A DNA stretch of 64,000 nt from positions 11,227,667 to 11,291,666 of the forward strand of contig CM038716.1 in assembly GCA_021613375.1 (NCBI GenBank). The letters are read 5' to 3'. Position numbers and translations under genes: made by a program. The DNA comes from Megaleporinus macrocephalus. Lineage: Eukaryota > Chordata > Actinopteri > Characiformes > Anostomidae. This document shows, in pieces, positions 45,151 through 57,771 of the stretch (the first letter of the stretch is position 1; every line of letters starts with the position of its first letter). The notes beneath the pieces were generated by a model. It had not been told where the DNA came from. It was given only the letters and a program-made list of their open reading frames with translations, and made no database searches.

Positions 45151-45310
45151 AGATGAGGCAGAAATATAAAAATTGTTACATGTATGTATATTTCCTTTAT
45201 AATTCCTCACACGCTGGACTCTTCTGAGCTGGAGGAGGATGTAGGCCTATGGTCCTGTTACGTGATGAGGTCATTAATGTCCAGTTTCAGGCTGTTTAAA
45301 CCGTATACTA

Positions 45311-46350
45311 AATGCTGAAATGAGTCAGTAGCTGCGGGGAAGGTTTTATAAGAGCTGCTTTTAGACACATGACTTTAAAAAGGAGTTCAAATCTGATGTA
45401 GTCAGTCAGCAGTAACTCAACTCAGACCTCCTGATGTGAGCTAGTATGTGGAACGTTGTTAAGAGAGCATCAGAACAAAGTTCAAACCACACACTGTGAT
45501 TAGTATTAAATATTAATGAGCTTTATTATACATTACATAAACATTCTGTACGTATTCTATACATACACGTTATTTAAGATAGACCTTTTCTGAAGCTTCA
45601 GGATCTCAAAACATCTCACACCATCACAAGACAACATAATAGTAATTTATATATATATAAAACGTGTGTGGATAAATAATAACTATTACTAACTAATGTA
45701 TGTATGTTTCTGCAGCTTGAAGGGAAACTCAGCAGAGTTTTTAAAATTCCTACATAATTCAGTGTGTAAGATGTAAACAGAGTCATTCAGAGTGGTTTGG
45801 TGTTAAAGGGAAACTTACTGACTCAGATATTGTTTACAGTGTTGGTGAAGGGAACCAGAGGTCACCATGTCTACAACACAAATATACACATTGTATTCAC
45901 CACCAGTGAACCTACATGTGTCCTTTTTATGGTGGACGTCCGGTTCCATTCACCACCACTGTGTTCTGACACCAGTTCTGACTCCAGATCACCATGGTCA
46001 CCATGTCTATCCCACAAATGCATTTGCTATCCACAGTAACCAGTGAAGCTACACGTGTGAGTTTTATATGGAATGTTGATGATGACGACTCTGTTTACAT
46101 CTTTAATGATGCAGAGAAACGAGTGGAAGCTCCTGGTTATGGATCTACAGCTGCATCAGATCACAGCACTGCAAACCCAGAATGTTCTGATAGTCAGTAG
46201 ACGACTGTGAGGTGACGTCTCGACTGTGTCTTCTTTCTATACAGGCTGAAGAGCTTGGAGGTCTCGGTAGGAGCTTAAGCAGCCCAGGGACGGAGATGTC
46301 CACAACTGAAGTTCTCCTCCTCTCCAGTGACGCTGATCAGTGGTGTTAAA
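45311..46350. other. Non-coding leader of the nested repeat, copy C
   Basis: Counterpart of 2266-3390 with two deletions near 45905 and 46085. Contains the unexpanded seed of the 21-bp minisatellite at about 45832-45900. No gene seen. Confidence 0.6.
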
Positions 46351-47935
46351 TGGAGGCTGTAGTGGTGACACCAGCTGTGGAGTGCTGGAACCGGCAGGTG
46401 AGGTCATGGAGGTCGTAGTGGTGACGTCTTCATGACGAGGACACAGACTCTGGAGACGTAGTGGAGCACCTGCTGAAGGATGAACGACTTTCAGTAGACT
46501 GTAGCTTTGGCTTTTTAAGCATAAACTACTGACACCACAAATTAGGCTAATGTAGAACTTCAGTACTGAATACTGAATCATGTTTCACACCATACGGTTC
46601 ACTAGTCTATTCAATAAATGATCATTTTCATTGATTTCTTGTGTTCTTACTACATGAGATGTGTGTGTGGTATCTACACGAGTCTCACAAACCTTCTAAA
46701 CTTTTGCTGTTGTCGCTCCTCTGGACTCCACACGATCTGTAGCTGGTGGTGTCTTCAGCTGTGAGAAGGGATGCTGGACCAGGAACCACCTGAAGTAGCT
46801 GGACTTGGAGGGAACCTTGGGGTTAGACTGGAGACTTGGGGGGCGTCGACAAGCCTAACGGTGGTGGTACCTGTAGTTGAAGGCGCCGCCTCTGCAGTGA
46901 CCCTCGTTTAGAGACTGTAGTGGTGACGCCTTCAGCCGCAGGCAGGAGTGCTGGCCCAGAAACACCTTCACTCCCCCACAAGCTGGGGCACTGGAATAGT
47001 GCCACCATGTGGAGTGGCAGGGTCGGTGGCTGTTGGGATAGACTCTGCTGCAAGCCTGACGGTGGTGATGCCTGCAGTTCAGTTCAAGACACCACCACCT
47101 CAAGACCACCACAGGAACTGCTGCAAGCCTAACATGGATGATGCCCACAGTTGATGACACCACCTCTCCAGTGACCCTGGTTGCTAATGTGAAACAGAGA
47201 CTGAAGTGGTGACGCCTTCAGCTGTGAGCAGGAGCTCTACAGCGCTGGTACCTCCAGGCCTAGACATGAAGACTGCAGTGGTGATGTCCAACCTACACCT
47301 GTGCTAGAAGATGGATGGGCAAAGACTCTGCTGCGAGCCTAATGGTGGCGATCTCTGGGAACAGAGACTTTAGTGGCGACACCTTCAGCCGTGGGCAGGA
47401 GTTTGCTGGTGCAGGTATGAAGGCTGTAGTGGTGACGCCTACAGACGCTGCAAGATGAACAGCCCTCTTTTGCTGCGAGGAGAATTCTTTCTGACTGAGG
47501 ACGTTCAGAACTTCACATAATGTTTTAATATTCAAACAGACTCACCAAACCAAGTTAGATTAATGCTAATATCCTTAAACCACCAGTAGATGCACTTAAG
47601 CAGTGAAAACTGGTGCAAGCTGGGGTCACTGCGCCACCATCTGGAGTGGCAGAGGCTCTGAGGAAAGACATGAAGACCACAGGAACTGCTGCAAGCCTAA
47701 CGTGGGTGATGCCCACAGTTGAAGACACCACCTCTCCAGTGACCCTGGTTGCTAATGTGAAACAGAGACTGAAGTGGTGACGCCTTCAGCTGTGAGCAGG
47801 AGCTCTACAGTGCTGGTACCTCCAGGCCTGGACATGAAGGCTGTAGTGGTGATGTCTTCAGATAAGGGCTGCCTACCTACCTGCTTACCTTGGCTCTAAG
47901 ATGAACGACTATCTTTGGCTGTGAGGAGCATCCTT
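46351..47935. repeat. Degenerate modular repeat array, copy C (shortest version)
   Basis: Same modules as 11131-13990, but GTGACCCTCGTTTAGAGACT (46901-46920) joins what in B are two places about 1.3 kb apart (about 11690 and 12975). Both B sites carry the block GAGACTGTAGTGGTGACGCC, so the loss fits recombination between homologous modules. Confidence 0.65.
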
Positions 47936-49590
47936 GTTAATCAAATACATTGATAACTATTTACACATTTTGTGTAGTCAATATTTCAACACATGCTCCA
48001 CAAGTACATTCAGTCCATGGACAGGAATTCAGCAGCAAATGTACAGCTTTGCAATTAAATACTTTATATTAGCTTTCTCAATAAATATAACATACCGTCT
48101 ATTGAAGGAGCAGCAAAAGGAATATAACATATTGACATATCAATAACAATTAAAACTTTAAGAACCTACAGTGCATTTAAAAAACATTACATAACAATAA
48201 AAGTACAGAAATAGCCAATGCAAGATACAGCAGGCAGTGAAGGCACCGTTTTCAAATTTGATGGTATTCCAAATCAGTCGAATGGTCCAAATCCAAGGAT
48301 GCTGAAGGCTCCAGGCTCCTCAAGAGCTTGCTTGAAAATGCTGCCTCTCTAGAGCTCCTGCAGCTGGAAATGATACCACTCTGGTGCCCCTACTTTTTAA
48401 AAGTCCCACCAAAGAAGTGTACCTGCTGCTCCAGTAGGTTAGTGCTGCTGTTTCTGTGTCCACAACTGAAGGCCCACTCCATTGCACCTTTTAACTGGTG
48501 TGGATGCTGTTGTTCCAATGACATCACCACTGCAGTTTCTATGCCTGTTCCTAAAAGTGCCATCACCCTGAAGATTTTCCTCAAGACAGCATGTGCTGCT
48601 GCTTCTGCTCACAACTGAAGGCTTTGCCTCTGGTCTCCATGCTTGTGACTGAAGGTACCCAGTACCTGCCACTCCTGATGTCTGCCACCGATGACTTGAA
48701 GTCCTTCCTGAAGACTCCACTTCACTACAGGTTACGTGACTGCATATGGTGGCCCCTGTGATCCTGCTTTGCTGATAGCAAAAGGGTCCAACGTTGGGTG
48801 GTAACAGTGCCACACCACTCCATTCACAGTCTCCATATACATACCTGTAGGCAACATGACCATTTCAGAAGTCCTGTTGAATACTGAAAACACATCAACA
48901 GCCTGAAGGTACTGCTGCTGTAGATGTCCTGTACATAACTGTAGGCATCAATGCTGCACCACTTTCTGTGCCTGAAGCTGAAGATAGCACCACTTCAGCA
49001 CACAGTCACATTACTACTGTGGTGGCCGTGCTGGTGCTTGAAGGCACCACAACTCCAGTGCCTCAACTGTGGCTGAAGACATCATCACTTGAAAATTAGA
49101 ACCAACTAATGAAGACCTTACCTTCACCTCTAATCTGAGCGGAGGAGCCAGCTACAAGAATGTATGCATGTCAGTCACCAAGACCAGGCAGTTGCCAGTG
49201 GTCCAGATTGACATGGGGACAGAGAAAATTGTTGGAAAAACAAAGCCAGGGCACACGTCCCTCAATAAGCAGATATGATGGCCTGAAACTTGGTGGCAGA
49301 CGTAGCTTGATGCTGTCCAAATACTGGACCCTCAAAACATACTGTAGTGAAAACAAAGAACCGCTACCTCCAGATAATATATGATCATCTGGACACGCCT
49401 GAGAAAATGAACATGAGACTGCATAGTCCCAACATAGAGTAACTCAGGACAACGGCCATGACACACAGATCAAAGATGCTGACTAATGACTCCTACTGAA
49501 TGACGGCCATCCTGAATCACTGGATGAACTACTAAGAAGGTCCCAAAGATGTCAGGACCAAAAGAATTCCTTCAGAAGTCTGGAAGACAA
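47936..49590 (+). other. AT-rich spacer and decayed Thr/Val/Pro-rich region, copy C
   Basis: Counterpart of 13991-15650, close to copy B. No intact gene. Confidence 0.5.
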
Positions 49591-51048
49591 TAGGTTGACA
49601 AGGGGCTGAGAGCCTCGCAAGCTCTTCAACCAGACCATCCTCGATGACAGCGCACCAGTAACATGGCTGACTAGCACCACTGTTCCCATTTGTAAAAACA
49701 AGGTGTTGTCAATAACGCTTCAAATTCCATCCAGGTCCGTGTGCTGGGCCACTCAATCAGTAAATGTGATGGCCTGATGATGCCGACCTGTTCAAAGCCT
49801 ACTGCTGTCAACATGAAGAGCCAAGATCTCCAGAGGACATATGATAATTCCTGATCCGTGTGCTGTGTCACTCATTGTTGTTTGTCAAATGGGTCCTTGA
49901 CAGCTGCCTCCGAGCCATTGTCCAAATTTCTCCAATCCTGCTCTTTTTGTAAAGGCTTTTAGCAGCGATGCAATCCACGCTGCCCACTTACTTCTGGAGA
50001 AGCATTTGTCCAACAATAGTTCTCAAATCTGGAAAAGGCTTTCAACCTAGTCCTATATAAGCTTATCTGGAGACCACTCAAAATCCATGGTGTCCTATAA
50101 GCCTATGCGCAGTGGATGTAACTACTATAGTGAAACATCTCAAGCATGGTCCAATGCCCAGCAGGAATTCCACCACCTTCCCCCATCAACGTTGGAGTAC
50201 ATCAAGGATCCACCCGTTCGCCACTATTATTCATCCTGTCCATGAAAATGGCAACGGCAGATGTCCAAACTCCACATCCTTGTTCAAAGATGATGTGATG
50301 GTTACTAACTAATCCTGCCAGGACCTTTAAGACCACATATGAAAATGATAATATGGGCTGGATAAAAATGGCATGCGACTCAACATCGAATCCCTCAAAC
50401 ACAGCCCATAGACCAATGGCACCATCTGTATTGAAGGCCAAGACCTCATCAAAACAATCCAGTTCAAGTACCGTGGCCCCTTGGTGACCTTTCAAGCTGA
50501 CACGTTCACAGGTGCCCGAGCCTGAGTTAGAGTTGCGAGGCTAAAAAGACAGCAAGTCACCACTTGTGCCATAAAACGATGCCAGTCCAACTAAAGGTGA
50601 GGATCTACAAGACCTCTGTTCAGCCAGTTGCACTCTATGAATCTGAATGCTGGCCAGTCTCCACAAGCAAGAACAAACTCTCCATGGGATGGAGATGAAG
50701 ATGCTTGGGGTGGTCACTGAGATGGTTGGATCTCATAATGAATGTTGACATGGCTCCTGTGGGTCGAGAAAAAAGTTCTGGGTAATGACAATTACTCAGA
50801 AGATGCAGGAGATGGTATGGCCATGTCAAGCAAAACAAGGAGAACTCGATAGGCCGGACAGCCCTCTGATATGACTCGAGGAGCCACCACAAGGCTGACA
50901 CAGAGAAACTCGATCGAGTTACAGGAGTCGGTCGGGTGTTGCCCCAGAAAATACCCTTGACCGAAAGAGGGTGGGTAGACGATGTTCAGTTTTGAGGACC
51001 CTGAACTAGTGCGGGAATAACGTCAGGAACGTAGAAGAAGAAGAAAGA
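49591..51048 (+). pseudogene. Eroded RTE-type LINE reverse transcriptase, copy C
   Basis: Same dead element as 15651-17107 with the same box remnants and a GAAGAAGAAGAAA tail near 51034-51047. Additional small indels accumulate towards its 3' end. Confidence 0.8.
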
Positions 51049-51391
51049 TTTGGACCTCAAACTGAAAATGCAAACTGTGTAGCCCATGAAATTGATCCGA
51101 ATCGCGTTCATTATAGGTCCACCATCCATATTAAATTCTGACTAATATGAACTTTTATCTCTGAGTGTCGATATTTAGCTTCACGGCATATTTGTAGAAA
51201 TGAATCCGTTGAGTTTCCTACTTGTCCCGTTTGGTCGTGTTCGTCCTGTATCTTGGCTCCCATTTCTCTGATTAGTCCTGTCCTTAGTTTGTAAAATCCC
51301 TCCAATTAATTTTTGTGCTAAGTTGTTCTCTCGATGCCGTTTGAAGAATAAAACAAAGTCTTCTTCTTCCCTTCCATCACCGTTCTCCCGT

Positions 51392-52782
51392 TTAGTCCAC
51401 CGCATTCCTCAGGTCGGCGAAGACATCTGCAAAAAACTGGGGGTCGTTGTTGATCTGCAGCATCTTGCCACTCATGCGGTTGATGATGTCCAGCGTCCGC
51501 TTCCAGAAGGCCCTCTTGTCCTGCTCCACGAGGTAAGGGCATGGCAGGGTAGCTGACTCATGGCCGATGTAGGCGTACGCCACGTAGAAGCAGGTGAGCA
51601 CCACGGCCTGCAGTTCCTTCATGCTGGATACCTCCGCTGAGACGGTGTCTCTGCACAGCATGTACAGGAAGACCACGCTGCCTGGTCCGATGAAGCGGTG
51701 ACGCTGGCGTTGGCCGAGAAAAAGGACAACGTCTACGAAGTTGAGCCACATCGGAGGGTCCTCAGGAGAAAGGTCCTCGATCAGGCAGCAACGGCGGCAC
51801 AAGAATTCACCAGCAACACGAGGAGCTCATCGGTGGAGGCGTCCTTGAGCACCATCTCGTGCGCGCTGGTGGTCTGGTCTGAGAGGACATCTGTGTTGAA
51901 GGGTATGGAGCTGGCAGATGGTCCAGGAGCTTCCAAAGAAGAGCCGCCACCAGGCTGGTGTTTGGTGGTGATGGTAGGCACGGTAACTCCTTCCAGCTTA
52001 GTTCCAGAAGCAAGATCCAGGATCTTCTTCTTCCCTTCGGTCATCGTTCTCCCAACATGGTCCGCTGCATTCCTCAGGTCGGCGAAGACATCTGCAAACA
52101 ACTGGGGGTCGTTGTTGATCTGCAGCATCTTGCCACTCATGCGGTCGATGATGCCCAACGTCCGCTTCCAGAAGGCCCCTCTGTCCTGCTCCACTAGGAA
52201 GGGCACGGCTGGGTAGCTGATCTCATGGCCGATGTAGGCGTACGCCACGTAGAAGCAGGTGAGCACCACGGCCTGCAGTTCCCTCATGCTGGAAACCTCC
52301 GCTGAGACGGTGTCCCTGCACAGCATGTACAGGAAGACCACGCTGCCTGGTCCGATGAAGCGGTGACGCTGGCGTCCTCTGACGTAGAGGGACATGTCCA
52401 CGTTGCTGAGCCACATCGGAGGGTCCTCAGGAGAAAGGTCCTCGACGAGGCAGCAACGTCGGTACAAGAATTCACCCAGCAACACGAGGAGCTCATGGGT
52501 GGAGGCGTCCTTGAGCACCATCTCGTGGAGCCTGGTGGTCTGGTCTGAGCAGACGTCCGCGTTGAAGCGTTGTTGTGGCAGCTGGTGGATGGGACCAGGA
52601 GCTTCTGAAGAAGGGCCGGTACGCTCGGTACTCCGTCCAGCTGGTGTACAGGAGCGAGATCCATGATCTTCCCTTCTCTTGGCTGAAAGAGCTTCCGGCG
52701 AGAGAACGCGAGCGCAGTCGCTTCTCTCGGCCCCATGGTCCTCTTCTTCCTCCTGACCAGGTGATGAGCGGAGGTGGCTCAT
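51392..52782 (-). pseudogene. Frameshifted two-domain CDK5-activator-like locus, copy C
   Basis: Covers the whole length of the intact gene at 18815-17421 including both activator domains. The N-terminal part is altered by several small insertions (52600-52760). Domain 1 and the linker stay open to about 51781 (333-codon frame). A one-base deletion near 51811 (TTCACCAGC against TTCACCCAGC) shifts the frame just inside domain 2 (after LLVLL), and a 136-codon frame continues from 51802. Domain 2 also has a one-base insertion and deletion near 51535-51556. The last codons read NAVD then stop. The surrounding 3 kb is rich in one-base insertions even in non-coding DNA, so the gene may be intact in the animal. 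Called a pseudogene only as the sequence stands. Confidence 0.75.
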
Positions 52783-53179
52783 GGTCCTGTCCTCCTCTGT
52801 GATGTGTGGATTGAGTGTTGATGAGTGCTAGTGGAGTAGAATGAAGTGGGGGTAAAGTGAAAATGGTAGCTGAGGAGATAAAAAAACAGATAAATATGTT
52901 ACATCTTTCCTGAAATATCAGTCTGGAATTCTGGTCAGTCTGTATTTTCGGTTGTATGAAGCGAAGGGGTCACACAGTTACACACATCACTCTACGTTAA
53001 GAAAATCAACAACGTTCTGTATATACGATACAAATATAGAGAAAAATAGAAACGTGAACAAAACAAATGCACTGATACAGGTAATTCTGGACCAACGCAG
53101 ACATACTGTACTTAACACAGCGTCACTCTCCAAAGAAAAACATGTGACACCATGTACTATGTTTATTTTAATTTTTCTA

Positions 53180-53535
53180 TATTATTTGAACTTGACAGCT
53201 GCTCTTTATACCCTGTTAAAATTCATTTTCATTCAAATTTCATGATGAACCGACCAATAGAAATGCTTCAAAATAGCTTTGGATAAAATTCTGGTTCCAT
53301 TGACTTACATTGAAAGTAAAGACAGTTTTTGTCTTCTCCTGATACGTTAATATTTTAAAGATACTGTGATTCACCTCACAGAAACAAGTATCTCTAAAGC
53401 CGACAACTTTACAGGAGAGGCTGGAAAACAGTCTTTACTTTCAATGTAAGTCAATGGAACCAGAATTTTCTCCAAGCTTGTTTTGGAGCTTTTCTATTGG
53501 TTCCGTTCATCATAAATTCGTCATAACAATGTCAA
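53180..53535. mobile_element. Fold-back element, copy 2
   Basis: Counterpart of 19215-19566 with the same inverted arms, carrying about ten one-base indels relative to it. Confidence 0.7.
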
Positions 53536-54230
53536 CGACAACAGCTGCATTTAAAAGGATGTAGAAAAAGTCTTCTTCTGTGAAGACCACAATAAACCAG
53601 ACGCACCACATCACACAGATTAATATTAGTAATAATATGTATTCCTAATAATAAACCTATCAACACTTTCTGGTGAGCTGATTTAGACTAGCTGAACCAT
53701 CATATGATGCTGAAGTTGTGCTGGCTGCTTCATTCTGAGGTGGGACATCATGTTATGGTCAAGCAGCTTGTGGATATGAGTGGCTAACCATGTCGTGTAG
53801 CTCCAGTAGGAGCTGCATCAGACAAATAACGACAGCTAGGTTTAAAGTGGAGCTGCCTAAACCTCAACAGAGAACAGCTGGTCATCCAGAGAGAGGAACT
53901 GAATCAGCTTTGCTGGAACAGCTGCAGCGTTTGGGCTGTTTTTCTCAGAAGGGTTTGATTTCTGAAGGAGCTGATAAGCCGTCTGAGGAGCTGCAGGCTT
54001 TAAAACTCATCATCCAATATCGGTTTACAATATCAGACAAATCTAAGCTTATCATAACTATTATTATGTTCATCTCTGATTTTAACTCAAATGCAGCTCA
54101 TTAACACAATTATTATATTAATGTACTGAAATACATGCAGGCCTTTCCAAAGCGCCTATACAGCTGAACAGCAGATCAGATTCCTTATAGAGTTCTAAAC
54201 ACTCAACTGAACCAGTAAACAGATCAATCA

Positions 54231-54445
54231 TAACACTTAAACCAGCATTAACACTTAAACCAGCACTAACACTTAAACCAGTACTAACACTTAAATCACT
54301 ACTAACACTTAAACCAGCACTAATACTTAAACCAGCACTAACACTTAAATCAGCACTAACACTTAAACCAGTACTAACACTTAAATCATAACGAATCCTT
54401 AAATCAGTGGTAAAACTAAAATCAAAACACTTAAATCAGCACACT
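54231..54445. repeat. 18-bp tandem repeat, first block, copy 2
   Basis: Counterpart of 20236-20460 with unit differences (additional CACTTAAACCAGTACTA units). Confidence 0.9.
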
Positions 54446-54989
54446 TCGAAAATTTAGAAAATTCAAGAAATGGGTGGAATTTCCCTTTAAACTCAATCAA
54501 AACCTTTTATTATAAAGCAACCGTCCACTAGAAACATGATGACCCTCGTGAAGCCCAGTGACGAGACTATCTCTAGTTTGAGATCAGACAGCGGAGACGT
54601 ACAGAACATCTTAAACAGAAAAGACACCAGAAAGCTCAGAAACCCAAACTGTCAATCATCCTGAAGGCTAAAGCATGCTGCCACAGCGGGCGTGAGAAAC
54701 GTTCATGGAGCATTTAGATCTTACCTTTGATGGCTTGTGTGCAGAAACAGACAGAAGACATTCACATTTACATTTGGACACAGTTCATTCAGAAATCTCA
54801 GTAAAAGAACATCATCAGAACCAAATTCACAAAGCAGTGAGAAGAACCATGTAGCTGAGAACCAGAGAACAGCTCCTTCTGATCCACCAGGACTTCCAGT
54901 GATGCTCTGATAGAGAACCCAGAGCTGGAGCTAATGGTGGCTAGAAATGAAGTGATTGGAGGACTAAGAAAGAAAACTGTAGTAAAATC

Positions 54990-56122
54990 ATCAACACTTA
55001 AATCAGCACAACACTTAAATAAACATTAACACTTAAATCAGAAATAACACTTAAATAAACACTAACACTTAAATCAGAACTAACACTTAAATCAGAACTA
55101 ACACTTAAATCAGTACTAACACTTAAATCAGAACTAACACTTAAATCAGAACTAACACTTAAATCAGAACTAACACTTAAATAAACACTAACACTTAAAT
55201 CAGAACTAACACTTAAATCAGAACTAACACTTAAATCAGTACTAACACTTAAATCAGAACTAACACTTAAATCAGTACTAATACTTAAATAAACACTAAC
55301 ACTTAAATCAGAACTAACAATTAAATAAACACTAACAATTAAATAAACACTAACACTTAAATAAACATCAACACTTAAATAAACATTAACACTTAAATCA
55401 GAACTAACACTTAAATCAGCACCAACACTTAAATCAGCACTAACACTTAAATCAGCACCAACACTTAAATCAGCACCAACACTTAAATCAGCACTAACAC
55501 TTAAATCAGCACTAACACTTAAATCAGCACTAACACTTAAATCAGCACTAACACTTAAATCAACACCAACACTTAAATCAGCACTAACACTTAAATCAGC
55601 ACACGTAAATCAGCACTAACACTTAAATCAGCACTAACACTTAAATCAGCACACGTAAATCAGCACTAACACTTAAATCAGCACACTTAAATCAGCACTA
55701 ACACTTAAATCAGCACACTTAAATCAGCACTAACACCTAAACCAGCACACTTAAATCAACATACTTAAATCAGCACTAACACTTAAATCAGTACACATAA
55801 ACCAGCACACTTAAATCAACATACTTAAATCAGCACTAACACTTAAATAAGCACTAACACTTCAATCAGTACTAACACTTAAATAAGCACTAACACAAAT
55901 CAGAACTAACACTTAAATCAGTACTAACACTTAAAATCAGTACTAACACTTAAATCACCACTAACAATTAAATCAGAACGTAACACTTAAATCAGACACT
56001 TAACACTTAAATCAGTACTAACACTTAAATCAGCACTAACACTTAAATCAGCACTAACACTTAAATCAAAACTAACACTTAAATCAGCACTAACACTTAA
56101 ATCAGCACTAACACTTAAATTC
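54990..56122. repeat. 18-bp tandem repeat, main block, copy 2
   Basis: Counterpart of 21003-22136. Unit order is the same up to about 55500, then differs in the GCACTA/GCACAC section, showing independent change. Confidence 0.95.
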
Positions 56123-56207
56123 AATATTAATTGTGTACATAAACATCATATATAAAATATAAATACTGTTTATATATTAAATATTGTTCCTGTTTAAAGA
56201 AACACAA

Positions 56208-56211
<4 letters not shown>

Positions 56212-56244
<33 letters not shown>

Positions 56245-56250
56245 TCTCTC

Positions 56251-56284
<34 letters not shown>

Positions 56285-56376
56285 CCTCTCTCTCCCTCTC
56301 TCTCTCTCTCTCTCCCTAGCTCTCTCTCTCTCCCCCCCTCTCTCTCTCTCTCTCTCTCTGTCTCTCGCTCTCTTCT
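56212..56376. repeat. (CT)n microsatellite, copy 2
   Basis: Counterpart of 22217-22367 with different interruptions (CCCTAGC, TCCCCCCC). Confidence 0.95.
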
Positions 56377-56549
56377 ACACCCCCCCCCTCCACCCCAGGT
56401 CCCCGTATGTAGGAGTGTGTGAGATGTTCTGAATAAGTGTGTGTGACGTCAACGCGGTTTTTTCATGCTTTGGGCCCTTTAATACGCTTCATCTGCCCCG
56501 AGTTACTGAGAAGCTCCACAGGATCCCGTTTATTTGTGGACTGTGTGCT

Positions 56550-56566
56550 TAGCGCCCCCTGGTGTC
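56550..56566 (-). promoter_or_regulatory. Candidate CTCF-binding motif, copy 2
   Basis: TAGCGCCCCCTGGTGTC, identical to 22538-22554. Confidence 0.55.
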
Positions 56567-57771
56567 TGACCGATCACACGACACTCAGTACTGAGAAACT
56601 GGACCAGCTTCAAGTTCAGCCTCGTTTCCAGATTTACCGAAGACCTCCATCAGCGCCGTTCAGCGCGTGCAGTACCGAATAACTTCACGACCTGTTCGGG
56701 ATTCGATCTGATTTAATCTGGCGGGTTTAATCTGCTCCAGATCTGCTCGTGAGTGAGTTTAGTGATGATACAGGTGTGTTTCTGAGCGCAGCTGAATAAT
56801 CCAGCCCAGGTGAGGCGATTAGTCGATTGTTCATATTCGAATTAGTCCTCAGGCTGGGTGTCGGAGCAGAGCGGAGTGGAAATGAGCTGAATGGAGGAGA
56901 GAAAGGAGTGAAGGACGCTGGAAAGAGAGCAGACCTGCGCTGGACACTCACCTGGATCTGCTGTGAGGAGCTGGAGGTGGAAGTTCTGCTGAGTTTAGGA
57001 GAAAAGTTCAGAGTTGTGTGGAGTCGCTGCTGAGTTTGTTTGGGTTTTCGCTGGTCTGAACGCTGAGGCGATGTTGCCACGGAAACCATGACGTTCAAGA
57101 TCGAGAGTGAACAGATAAACAATAAACGAAATATTTATTAATTTATAGATTATTAATTGTACATTTTAAGTTTTTTTCTTTTTAACATTTGTATCTAAAA
57201 TTAGTTTCAAATAACAATAAACAATGTGTAATAAATACATAATAAAATTGTATAATACTTATTTTTTTCGATTTAGAGAATTTAATTACTTTCAGACAGT
57301 TTTATTCTAACAATAAACAACTTACACATACAATTCTGATAACAGTGTTTAATATTTTAATCTTTTGATCCTTATTTCATACAATATCTATATGGAACAA
57401 TACAAGTGCATGTCATGTTTATATATATGGGATTAAATAAGAACTGTTTTAATTTAAAATGTATTATAAGATTAAACCTATATATATGAAGCTCTCTACG
57501 CTCCGTTCTTCAACTGATCTGAAGACCACATGAAGTTTGGAGGTGTGCAGTGATGGAGTTGGATACTTTCTGTGTTAATGAGTAATTACTTAATACATAC
57601 TAATACTTAATACTTACTTAATACATACTAATACTTACTACTTACTTAATACTTACTTAATACATTTATTAACCCTTTCCAAGCTTCTCCTAAACAACCC
57701 AGTATTATTTACAGTTCTCATCTAATACCTGCTTTGACTGCTCAGTACTTCATTAAGCTAAATCAAGACCT

